Assembly (NCBI GenBank): GCA_031213475.1
Contig: JARUPZ010000015.1
Span: 10,072,528-10,136,527, forward strand
DNA: 64,000 nt
Reading direction: 5' to 3'
DNA from: Nereocystis luetkeana
Lineage: Eukaryota; Sar; Phaeophyceae; Laminariales; Laminariaceae
The position numbers and the translations under genes were made by a program. Below are positions 36,701 to 41,947 of the stretch, in pieces. Position 1 is the first letter of the stretch, and each line of letters starts with the position of its first letter. Under the pieces are notes generated by a model that saw only the letters and a program-made list of their open reading frames with translations, was not told the DNA's origin and made no database searches.

Positions 36701-38075
36701 ATCGCTGTATCCGAGTTGCGTTGCACACCGTGTGGTGTAGAGCACGCGTAGGCCATGTAATTTGTTCGTTGGTTTGAGCGTGCACAGTTTCTCAAACGTC
36801 AGCTTTGGGTGACTTTCTAATATAATAGTACTATTACGGGGGGCCGTAGTTTTTGACTCTGTCTTACTGGCCAAGGAAGGCAAATCGTGGTTATCACTTC
36901 GGGTATTCTCTATCGATGCGCAAGCGACGCAGTCGCGGTTTTGGGCTCTTATGAGACGTTGGCCAGTTTTGGGTGAAGGTTGAGTATACGCTCGACCTTC
37001 ATCCCACTAGAATCCGCTTCCTACCTCGCAAAATCGTGCTACAGGGAACAGCCCGATCCGTGGAAGACCTCTCCTCTGGCTTGGTCCATTGTTGCCCCGC
37101 CACCACCGCTTCTTCTTCTGCAACGCCCGCCGTTCATTTATCCAAAGCTTGTTCTCGTTGGTCCCGCTACATTTGTTGCCGTCCATGTTACGTCGCGTGC
37201 GAGGAAAGGCTGGGCGATTACGAAACGCACCAGTTCAGCGACGGGCGCGTGCGGGAGCCGCTCGCCAAGTTCCAGCAAGCCATCCAGGACATCGAGACCG
37301 ACATGGTGGACGAGTGAGTTCAGAACGAATTGAAAAATCTAACTTCGGACAAGGTGGTCCACAACAGACCATCTGGCATTTGGATAATCTGATATACCTC
37401 GCACAGGAATAGCGGACCATCGAGGACATCAAGATCGACAAGGTAGACGAGTATGAGTTTTCGGTGACACAGTAACTTTCTTCGGGCAGATCACGATCTA
37501 CCGTAGATAATTTATTTAGCACTAGGAGAATCTACGGTAACTCCTAACAGCGGGCCATCGAGGACATCGAGACCGACAGGTTGGGCGCATGAGTTTCTAT
37601 TGAAGCCTTAACAACGCACAGATCACGATCTAGATCATCTAATATCTGCTGTGTATCCTAGCAGAGGGTAATCGAGGACATCGAGACAGACCGACACGAT
37701 GCACGAGTGGGAACGTTATCATCGGACACATCGCGGTCCTAACACCTACTATCGGACCGTCTAGGGCATTACCACCGACATGTTCGACAAGTTGGGGTCT
37801 TCGCAGGTTTGGTCTCTTGACCTGCGACAATGCCCCGCTCTAGCCTTAAGCCCCCACATGATACCCGGTAGGGATATGTCGCACACCACATCCACGCGCC
37901 GTCCTGAGTACTTAGCACTGATTCTCCAAGTGTTTGTTCATTTCCCCCGATCCGGCACAGAAACGCCTACGTGGTGGCTGCCTGGCGGGAGAGAGGCAAG
38001 GACAAGAGACAAGCAGTCAACTTCGGTTACACCACTCTTCTCCCCGACAACATTCCTCAGTCCATCAACATATAG
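9453..38075 (+). CDS. LOX: Lipoxygenase gene, 18 proposed exons, 28.6 kb
   Basis: The product would be an iron lipoxygenase, adding O2 to polyunsaturated fatty acids to form hydroperoxides. Exons: 9453-9726, 10437-10543, 12680-12803, 15163-15233, 17190-17298, 19765-19847, 21880-21951, 23196-23309, 23728-23822, 25551-25707, 28136-28216, 30515-30667, 32618-32665, 33464-33553, 35372-35497, 36437-36540, about 37204-37313, 37961-38075, about 675 codons in all. Exon 10 has the H-X4-H-X4-H-X17-H-X8-H signature, exon 15 the HAAVNF iron-ligand motif, and exon 18 ends NIPQSINI with the C-terminal Ile ligand. There is no PLAT domain, so it resembles the short algal, cyanobacterial and coral lipoxygenases. 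Most joins keep phase with GT-AG introns. Exon 11 has an in-frame TGA, and the exon 16/17 junction is out of phase by one base, so the allele may be a pseudogene. The exon model is mine, made by eye. Confidence 0.85.
10437..10543 (+). CDS. LOX: LOX exon 2: start of the conserved lipoxygenase region
   Basis: A TTATTATT-rich tract and TAGCAG precede the exon, and AAG|GTGAGG closes it. The frame continues exon 1 in phase and encodes TTLPQDP followed by a basic helix ending NYRWSTK. That matches the LPQ...R...L...Y.W start of cyanobacterial and coral-type lipoxygenases. Confidence 0.72.
10604..10708. mobile_element. MITE-A copy 1 (LOX intron 2)
   Basis: About 105 bp with terminal inverted repeats of about 27 bp starting TTACGGGGG(A/G)CCATAGTT and ending with the complement. 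No coding capacity. Other copies show TA on both sides, suggesting TA target duplications as in Tc1/mariner-type elements. Confidence 0.88.
11051..11156. mobile_element. MITE-A copy 2 (LOX intron 2)
   Basis: Same TIRs as copy 1, AT-rich core containing TATACATAAAAAAAACTATA. It lies 340 bp downstream of copy 1 in the same intron. Confidence 0.88.
12068..12172. mobile_element. MITE-B copy, decayed (LOX intron 2)
   Basis: The right TIR is intact (GACTGCGGTCCTAAAAGGGT then TAA). The left TIR has decayed to AACCCCCTTATCAAAG...ACCGCAGTTCC. Same family as 27760-27857. Confidence 0.65.
12680..12803 (+). CDS. LOX: LOX exon 3: N-terminal helical region
   Basis: Acceptor GTGACAG lies directly after a GCTATGCC-type microsatellite. 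The frame encodes a segment with DELPGMSWMTKTIG and a Leu-rich helix, the P..D..S..W motif expected before the long catalytic domain. Two donors are possible: CAG|GTACGG at 12799 or ACG|GTAGTA at 12804. I prefer the second because only it puts exon 4 in phase. Confidence 0.65.
13871..13950. repeat. 14-bp minisatellite GTACATGTAGGAGG
   Basis: About six near-perfect tandem copies of a 14-bp unit with minor variants (GTATGTGTAGGAGG). It lies in intron 3 of the lipoxygenase gene. Confidence 0.9.
14395..15060. repeat. Degenerate array of GCCAATGAAAACGCGT units
   Basis: About sixteen copies of a 16-bp core (CGCCAA(T/C)GAAAACGCGT) spaced 20-60 bp apart, with pyrimidine-rich spacers such as CACCCCTTCTC. 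Each core contains a CCAAT box and often an MluI-type ACGCGT. The array fills the end of intron 3, stopping about 100 bp before exon 4. Confidence 0.85.
15163..15233 (+). CDS. LOX: LOX exon 4 (tentative): basic helix
   Basis: Acceptor TTCTGTCAG and donor AGG|GTGAGC bound an open frame encoding KAFAGRVHRLIKDAKANER. It fills the gap between exons 3 and 5 and restores phase for exon 5. It has no diagnostic family motif, so it rests on splice signals, phase and position. Confidence 0.5.
15805..15910. mobile_element. MITE-A copy 3 (LOX intron 4)
   Basis: Well preserved TIRs, flanked by CTA on the left and TAG on the right, consistent with a TA target duplication. Confidence 0.9.
16370..16870. repeat. 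GCGGGAC-rich repeated region
   Basis: Two related segments (about 16370-16580 and 16740-16865) share runs such as CGGGACG(T/C)GCTTGTGCGGG and CCCGAATCCCGC. Long open frames here appear to follow from the GC-rich repeats and I do not call them genes. Confidence 0.55.
16929..17132 (+). repeat. Decayed tandem copies of the LOX exon 5 edge
   Basis: The acceptor region and first about 25 coding bases of exon 5 (real copy 17133-17213) occur again at about 17010-17098 and, more decayed, at about 16929-17000. In the 17010 copy the acceptor CCATCCCAG has become CCATCCCGG, so it should not splice. All copies are in direct orientation. Confidence 0.7.
17190..17298 (+). CDS. LOX: LOX exon 5
   Basis: Acceptor ACTCCATCCCAG and donor CAAG|GTAAGA. 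The exon encodes GDYEELHSLPIKNP and ends DDAFARQRLQ(G), the D..FA.QRL.G motif conserved at the start of the lipoxygenase catalytic domain. It ends in phase 1 and joins exon 6 to give RLQGANCVVIE. Confidence 0.85.
17603..17715. mobile_element. MITE-A copy 4 (LOX intron 5)
   Basis: A more diverged copy: GAGCATAGTATATAGG on the left and CCTATTTATTATGGCC on the right. The core is slightly longer than in the other copies. Confidence 0.85.
17942..18735. mobile_element. 790-bp TIR element (LOX intron 5)
   Basis: The first about 50 bp (GGCCGTTTCCTATGCGGTTC...GAGCTTCAGATTT) return as reverse complement at 18685-18735. No transposase frame is evident. The interior has three copies of a GAAGAGACG(C/T)G...GTGCGC motif and a near-perfect 38-bp-arm hairpin (18541-18617). 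I infer a non-autonomous TIR DNA transposon. Confidence 0.75.
18541..18617. repeat. Near-perfect hairpin, 38-bp arms
   Basis: GATTTGAAAATCCGATGACC...TCGTCGGATTTTGG is followed immediately by its reverse complement with about two mismatches and almost no loop. It sits near the right end of the 17942-18735 TIR element. Confidence 0.9.
19214..19317. mobile_element. MITE-A copy 5 (LOX intron 5)
   Basis: Intact TIRs with TA on both sides. The core appears in the opposite orientation to most copies: the AATATTGTT landmark lies near the left TIR rather than near the right one. Confidence 0.9.
19765..19847 (+). CDS. LOX: LOX exon 6
   Basis: Acceptor TGCATGCAG and donor AAG|GTACCG. It completes the Gly codon of exon 5 and encodes GANCVVIEKC, corresponding to the G.NP..I motif after the FA.QRL motif; the usual Pro is Cys here. 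It ends in phase 0. Confidence 0.82.
20030..20060. repeat. AT dinucleotide microsatellite
   Basis: About 12 AT units directly after CGATGTATCGAAATAT in intron 6. Shorter AT runs occur near 29375-29400 and 29812-29830. Confidence 0.9.
20740..21205. repeat. About 75-bp minisatellite (LOX intron 6)
   Basis: About six diverged copies of a unit built from AATATAGTCCCCATTTGGAC, CTGATGGGAATACTA and ATATTCCCGGCCATATTA. The direction is constant. Confidence 0.85.
21880..21951 (+). CDS. LOX: LOX exon 7
   Basis: Acceptor CCCTGACAG and donor AAG|GTAAAA bound 24 in-phase codons ending GKLFAVDHELLK, the G.LF..D...L motif of lipoxygenases. Confidence 0.8.
22121..22224. mobile_element. MITE-A copy 6 (LOX intron 7)
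   Basis: Diverged copy: the left end is TTGCGGGGGACCGTAG and the right end TACTATGGTTCCCCG. Still palindromic over its termini. Confidence 0.82.
22541..22700. repeat. (CGGGT)n array followed by inverted (GACCC)n
   Basis: About eleven CGGGT pentamers (22576-22632) are followed after about 10 bp by about six ACCCG pentamers, giving a potential cruciform. It is the largest array of the CGGGT family in the window and lies in intron 7. Confidence 0.92.
22990..23057 (+). repeat. Two partial copies of the LOX exon 8 start inside intron 7
   Basis: The first coding bases of exon 8 (GGTATGGAGGCGTCGCC, at 23196) recur as GGTATGGAAGCCTCGCC at about 22996 and as a more diverged GGTATGCGAGCATAGCC at about 23034. 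They form a roughly 37-bp tandem pair with GGTGTCCCGGA between them, about 200 bp before the real exon. Confidence 0.7.
23196..23309 (+). CDS. LOX: LOX exon 8
   Basis: Acceptor GATGCTCCAG and donor CAG|GTAAAC bound 38 in-phase codons. The end of the exon, IALFEVVEDDLLPIRPIGIQ, is the LF....L.PI.I.. motif of the family. Confidence 0.87.
23728..23822 (+). CDS. LOX: LOX exon 9
   Basis: Acceptor CGTGCAG and donor AT|GTATGT. It encodes PIFTPGDGFNWKIAKACFEAAD, matching the conserved P.D...W..AK......AD segment just before the first iron-ligand His. It ends in phase 2; exon 10 supplies the last base of an Ile codon. Confidence 0.88.
25440..25482. repeat. ACGT tetranucleotide microsatellite
   Basis: About ten GTAC/ACGT units, about 70 bp upstream of the acceptor of exon 10. 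Confidence 0.95.
25551..25707 (+). CDS. LOX: LOX exon 10: iron-binding histidine motif
   Basis: Acceptor TCTCATTCAG and donor GAG|GTTTGT. The exon contains HEVVSHLGGTH, then after 17 residues H and after 8 more H, exactly the H-X4-H-X4-H-X17-H-X8-H lipoxygenase signature. The second and third His are the iron ligands in characterised enzymes. It ends TAFINWGAQE; the Ala in this short motif aligns with the position that is Ala in most S-lipoxygenases and Gly in most R-lipoxygenases, which would suggest S product chirality. Confidence 0.95.
27092..27195. mobile_element. MITE-A copy 7 (LOX intron 10)
   Basis: Inserted exactly beside a TACCTGGTA palindrome. TA flanks on both sides; the TIRs are nearly intact. 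Confidence 0.9.
27274..27378. mobile_element. MITE-A copy 8 (LOX intron 10)
   Basis: Only about 80 bp after copy 7 and closely similar to it in the core. Flanked by TA on both sides. Confidence 0.9.
27760..27857. mobile_element. MITE-B copy, TTAA-type (LOX intron 10)
   Basis: About 98 bp with TIRs of about 30 bp, ACCCTTTTAGGACCGCAGTC and its complement, ending in GGGTTAA. TTAA together with CCCTTT termini resembles piggyBac-type MITEs. The left TTAA has become TTGA. Confidence 0.75.
27934..28028. mobile_element. MITE-A copy 9 (LOX intron 10)
   Basis: Slightly shorter (about 95 bp) but with intact TIRs and TA flanks. It ends about 110 bp before the acceptor of exon 11. Confidence 0.9.
28136..28216 (+). 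CDS. LOX: LOX exon 11, with in-frame TGA
   Basis: Acceptor CTGGTCCAG and donor CAG|GTGCGC bound 27 codons in phase with both neighbours. The peptide LLVGKGAGVDML aligns with the LI..GG..D segment after the His motif. Codon 21 of the exon is TGA (28196-28198), between EDT and AMALEQ. The flanking residues still align with the family, so the exon choice is sound and the stop is real in this sequence. Confidence 0.8.
30515..30667 (+). CDS. LOX: LOX exon 12
   Basis: Acceptor CCGAGTAG and donor GAC|GTGAGC bound 51 in-phase codons. FKARGM, then YPYRDAGMRYWEATHAWVQD, match the RG......YPYRDDG...W..I..WV..Y block of lipoxygenases. Confidence 0.93.
32618..32665 (+). CDS. LOX: LOX exon 13
   Basis: Acceptor GTGCTGAACAG and donor CAG|GTATGG bound only 16 codons, IYYENDGTIMGDYELQ. 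This is the YY.....D.ELQ motif following the W....Y block, and the phase is preserved. Confidence 0.9.
33464..33553 (+). CDS. LOX: LOX exon 14
   Basis: Acceptor GATGTGACAG and donor AAG|GTACGG bound 30 in-phase codons, including MRWLEEIGGSTDKKSLIAK. This precedes the L..I..A...HAAVN motif of exon 15. The loop between the two is shorter than in vertebrate enzymes, as is usual in this subgroup. Confidence 0.85.
33690..33762 (+). other. tRNA-like sequence (degenerate tRNA gene or SINE head)
   Basis: CCCTTTAGCTCAGTAGGTA resembles a D-arm with an A box, and GGTTCGAACC at about 33743-33752 is a perfect B box. The acceptor and T stems pair poorly, so this is not a functional tRNA. A second, more decayed copy with the same 5' flank lies at about 33921-33990, indicating a tRNA-derived repeat. 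Both lie in intron 14 of the lipoxygenase gene. Confidence 0.5.
33921..33990 (+). repeat. Second copy of the tRNA-like repeat
   Basis: Shares with 33659-33715 the flank resembling TACCTTGGGCTGGGTAATCG and the core GCTCGGCAGGTAACACCTTC, but has lost the B-box half. Spacing between copies is about 262 bp in direct orientation. Confidence 0.55.
35372..35497 (+). CDS. LOX: LOX exon 15: HAAVNF iron ligands
   Basis: Acceptor CTGCCCCACAG and donor AAG|GTCAGA bound 42 in-phase codons. STLHAAVNFPQ carries the third iron-ligand His and the Asn ligand of lipoxygenases. The exon ends YAPPPTDK, the APPP..K motif. Together with exon 10 this identifies the family securely. Confidence 0.95.
36437..36540 (+). 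CDS. LOX: LOX exon 16
   Basis: Acceptor TTACTGCAG and a consensus donor AA|GTAAGT. It encodes TFEDYLAYLPPIEIATTQ and ends VYHTK, matching the segment between APPP..K and LG.Y. It ends in phase 2, so the next exon must start with a single base completing the codon. Confidence 0.85.
36834..36851. mobile_element. MITE-A terminal fragment
   Basis: Only the first about 18 bp of one TIR (TTACGGGGGGCCGTAGTT) are present, preceded by CTA. A similar relic, TTACGGTGGACCATG, lies at 29023-29040. Confidence 0.6.
37204..37313 (+). CDS. LOX: LOX exon 17 (start unresolved)
   Basis: The frame ERLGDYETHQFSD...LAKFQQAIQDIE matches the LG.Y....F.......F...L..I block, and the donor GA|GTGAGTT at 37314 joins exon 18 in phase. 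The nearest acceptor, TGCGAG at 37203, is one base out of phase with exon 16. An acceptor at 37010 keeps phase but would add about 65 residues unlike the family. This may be a one-base deletion or an assembly error. Confidence 0.7.
37314..37790 (+). repeat. Four decaying tandem copies of the LOX exon 17 edge
   Basis: The sequence GCCATCCAGGACATCGAGAC with the donor region (real copy 37280-37325) is repeated at about 37408-37455, 37548-37595 and 37663-37710, with a trace near 37760-37790. Spacing is about 115-140 bp. The donor GAGTGAGTT decays stepwise (GAGTATGAG, GCATGAGTT, GAGTGGGAA). All copies lie in the last intron. Confidence 0.75.
37961..38075 (+). CDS. LOX: LOX exon 18: C-terminus
   Basis: Acceptor TCCGGCACAG. 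It completes the split codon of exon 17, gives NAYVVAAWRERG and then FGYTTLLPDNIPQSINI followed by TAG at 38073. The Y..L.P..IP.S..I ending, with Ile as the last residue, provides the carboxylate iron ligand in lipoxygenases. This fixes the gene end. Confidence 0.93.
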
Positions 38076-39079
38076 ATCGGATGCCCTCCCTTCTTTGGGT
38101 ACATATTGGGTGTTCGATGGACTAGTTAAGCGCGGGATAGCTTAAACCACTGCACAGGTCATCTGTAAACACGTTTCCACCCGGATGATCTGATGTTACA
38201 GGATCTGAGCGATCTGTGCACGATTTTGTTTTCTACGGGGCCGATCTGATGTACAGGGTCTGAACGATCGGTAGACATTTCGGAAGTGGTGGCCTACGGG
38301 GTGTAGTCACGCTACAAAAAACACACACAGTACTAGCGTGTGCCCGAGTTTGTAAGTAAGCACATTGTACTTTGGTCGGGTCCCACCTGCGTGATCCATA
38401 GGCAGGTAGGTCCATTCCTAACGACTCGATTTGTATGGTGTAGGTCAGGCAGATCGTCACAGTCCAACATGTGGACTGGGTGAGTGGCTGAGTGTTCGAT
38501 ATAAATAGAGCTCATAGTGTTATCGCTGGGTGTTGTAGTAGATCGTCATCTCATCGATGACTTGGCTAGGATCATCCTCAAGCCGTCAAATTTGTCGGTT
38601 AGCTGTCTAGGTTTGACCCGTCAAACCCTCTCGACACTCGATGCTCTAGTTTCAGTGGGAAGTTACTCGGGCGTCGAATCTGTCGGTTGACGGTCTAGAG
38701 CCTGTAATGGGTGGGTATCCCCTCAGTATGTATACAAGTAGATGAACAGTGCGAGGAGAATTACTCGCTGTATTTTTAAAGTTTTCTCGATATTTTAGAA
38801 AACGCCTTGTCAGCCGAATTTTAGTACACTGATATTGCTGGCGATTTTGGTCACTCCTGATTACGATTTGCGTCACTCGCATGTATAATACTAATGTCAG
38901 GAAAATGGCGACGAAAATGATCTAAACGGTTAGAATACTGACGGTGGGAGCCGTTTTTGTATGTTGCACTCATGAACAGGTGGGTTGATCTCTGGTGCTG
39001 CTTAGAGCAAGCTGGACAGACAGGCAGGTACTGAGGGTTAGAACAAGCTTGTTCTGTCTCGAGCTATCACAGCCAGCGC
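38076..39079. other. Intergenic sequence after LOX
   Basis: No gene seen. The first 200 bp contain AGATCATC/GATCTG-rich sequence related to repeats in the lipoxygenase introns (for example near 24000 and 33050). No polyadenylation signal is distinctive. Confidence 0.5.
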
Positions 39080-40300
39080 TAAAATCGGCGCGCTCCGTGA
39101 TCCTGATTTTTTTTATCGGAGTGCGCCAAGCGAAGGTCCCATCCGGGTCCTAAATGAGGTACAACTTCTTCATAGTTAGTACCAATAGGTTCTACTAGAT
39201 CATGGTTAATGAGGTTGCTGAAGCTCTTTGCCCGTATCGGGTGAGGACCGCCGGCTTCGCGAACCCCAGCCAACCATAAATGCTTTCATGCCGTGTGGAG
39301 CCGTATCATTCTAGGGGGAAACCGAATTCGTCCCCGATAGATATAGTTGTAGATATATGACAGGAGTTCTTATGATTGGAGTTTTTACAGTTGGCAGTTC
39401 GGTGTTGTCTCGGGGCATCATCGTCGTCGTTCCTGATGCGTTGGTGTTGAAGATGTATGGCAGTACTTCTAATCCGGGGATTATGCCGTATCCACCTTGG
39501 GTGTCGCGGGTTTTGCGAACCCCAGCCAATCAGCCATCAGCCAGTAGGGTTGGAATTTCCACACTGTACGGGGCGTTGTTGACCGGGAGGATCACCGCTT
39601 TCGTCCCCGATGCATCGTTGTTGTTAAGTTCTGGAGGGATTTATGATTCTGAGATGGGGCGCTATCATATCTTCCACGGGTGCCGTGACTTCACGATTTC
39701 AGCGAACCAGTAATCAGCCAGTGGGTTTAGGGTTTCCACTCTGTGCGGGGGTGGAGCGGTACCGACCCGGGAGATCGCCGTTTACGTCCCCGGGTATTTG
39801 GAGTTGTAGATGTATGCAAAGATGGATGCTCCGAGGATGTCACCACATCGTCCCCGGGTGGCGCTCTGGCTCCACAACTACCAGCCAAAGAAGAATGAAG
39901 AATCGACCAATGGGGTTGGCTTCCACACCGTGCGGGGCGATATCCAAACGGGGGCCCACAGGTTTTGCCGCCGGTTTGTTGGAGATGTAGATGTTTTGGA
40001 AGGATTTGCGATCCGGGGATGGGACCTTGTCCTTCACGGGTGCAGTGGAACGTCGATGTTACCCTATCCAATTAGCGATAAACGAATAAGGTTGGAGTTT
40101 CCACACCGTGCGGGGCTGCATCGACCCGGGGGACCCACCCTTTGCCCTCAGTTGCTGGGTTGTAGATGTATGGAATAATTTATGATCCGGGGATGGGACC
40201 TTGTCCTCCCTGGACAGCACCGGCTTCACGAGAACACCAGCCAATGAGCAAATCGGCCTATAGCGGCGCCTTCGGCGCGTAGGCGCCATGGAGTTTCTAG
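39080..40300. repeat. About 185-bp tandem array downstream of LOX
   Basis: About six diverged copies of a unit with the landmarks GAACCCCAGCCAATCAGCC, TTCCACACTGTGCGGGG, CGTCCCCGA and TTGTAGATGTATGG. The open frames within it follow the repeat and are not called as genes. It starts about 1 kb after the lipoxygenase stop codon. Confidence 0.85.
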
Positions 40301-41134
40301 GGGGGGAAGTGATGGTGAAAAAGCTTCGGCAAATGTCTGAACAATAATCACAAGCTACTTGGGGTATAAGGTTGATGCATTCGTAGAGAGAAAAATCGAA
40401 ATGATTAGGTCGTGCCGGCTTTCAACCGGTTTTACCGAATACTCTTAGAAAACCCAATCCAAAGCAAAAAGAGGGGGAGGACTGAAAACGATCCCGGGGG
40501 TTGAAAAAACGCCACATCGAGCTGAATTTTTAGGTTTTGGTAAGCTTGGCGTGGGGATCATGAATCCGTCGTGATATTTTCCAAGCTGCTCCATGTGACC
40601 GAGTTACAGGTGCCCAAAAATGCAAGAAAACGTGTATGGCATAGAAAACCCCCTTCCCACTTACACTCCTTTAATCCTACGAGTAGCCGTAAAGGCGGAA
40701 ACTTAAACTTTCTTTCAAGGTAGGGTAGGTTTGGGATGGGGATGACGACTACGCAAGAATAGCATCTCAGTTCGGGATATCCAGTGAACAGCAACTAACT
40801 GTGGCAAAGGCCCATCTGATATTGAATAAGGATTATGTATTTTTCAAACATTTTCCAAGCTCTTTCCACGGCGAGTTTTGGCCTGGGTGACTTCATGAGG
40901 GGCTCTAACCCTAAATCGACCAAACATAATCGATTGGCGAGGTGGTATGAAAAACAAAAATCGGGATTGCGGTGAGAAAGACGTTGATACGAGCCAAGGA
41001 AAACTTTTTTTTATACCACTTGTTTCAAATATAGTTTTAGGGTTTCTATTAAGATCACGGACAGCGGGACACTTAGTATCCCTGGGCAGGTCTGTCTATT
41101 CAGCCGGTACTCATTGGTACACACATGTGTTGCT
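40301..41134. other. Unassigned intergenic sequence
   Basis: No recognisable coding or repeat structure in this stretch between the 185-bp array and the left LTR of the Ty3-type element. Confidence 0.5.
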
Positions 41135-41323
41135 TGCTTAGAGATAGAAGAGCAGCTTTATTCCTTTCGTGCACGACGGAGACTGAGACCACGCTCGTGC
41201 CTCTCTGGAAAACCCCTGGTTTCCCACCTAAGATACGCCTTCCAAGTCCTACAAATACGATCCCAGTGCCAGAACCCAGGTAATTACCTGGCGTTCAACC
41301 TCATACAAAGCAGTATCATAACA
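41135..41323 (-). repeat. 3' LTR of the Ty3-type element
   Basis: Matches 53062-53251 from TGCTTAGAGATAGAAGAG to GTATCATAACA with about a dozen differences. Confidence 0.85.
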
Positions 41324-41947
41324 CTAGCCCATTCTGATGAGCCGAATATATATGCAGAAGTATGGGAAATTCATGGAAACCCCGATTCCACAACCTAGAA
41401 CATGAGTCGAAGGTGCGGCTCATCAAAATCCACCCCCACACCTCTCAACGGCAAGACAACGAAGCCGGCAAAGTACGTAAAAAACAAAAGACGTAGCCTT
41501 AAGGAGCAGGAAGAAATCGTCAACGAAAAAACATCGCCATGTCACCCGCGACGAGGGGGGCGAGAACGATGCAGGGAAAAGTGAAAACCGAATACAAAAA
41601 CAAACAAGAAGAAAAAAGAAAACGGAAGATGTCAAGAAACACCGAAAACCCAGCCTACTACTCGGGAAACGTGTCCTGTGCCACAAATGAGTGGCCCGAT
41701 TACCCAGACCAACCCCGGCACTGAGCGGGGGGGTAGGTAGGACATGATACGCAAAACTTATCCCCAACCAAGCCAAAAACAACAAACCAACAAACAACCC
41801 AGGAACACATCTGCCAGAAAAAAACTCGACCCGATAACTCGGAAAACGTCAACAAGTAGAAACACCACCGCCCAAAAACCAGGAAAACGTCAAGAAAAAA
41901 AATCAATCGCAGCCAAGAAGCGAAAATTAGCTATCCATGGCGGCGCC

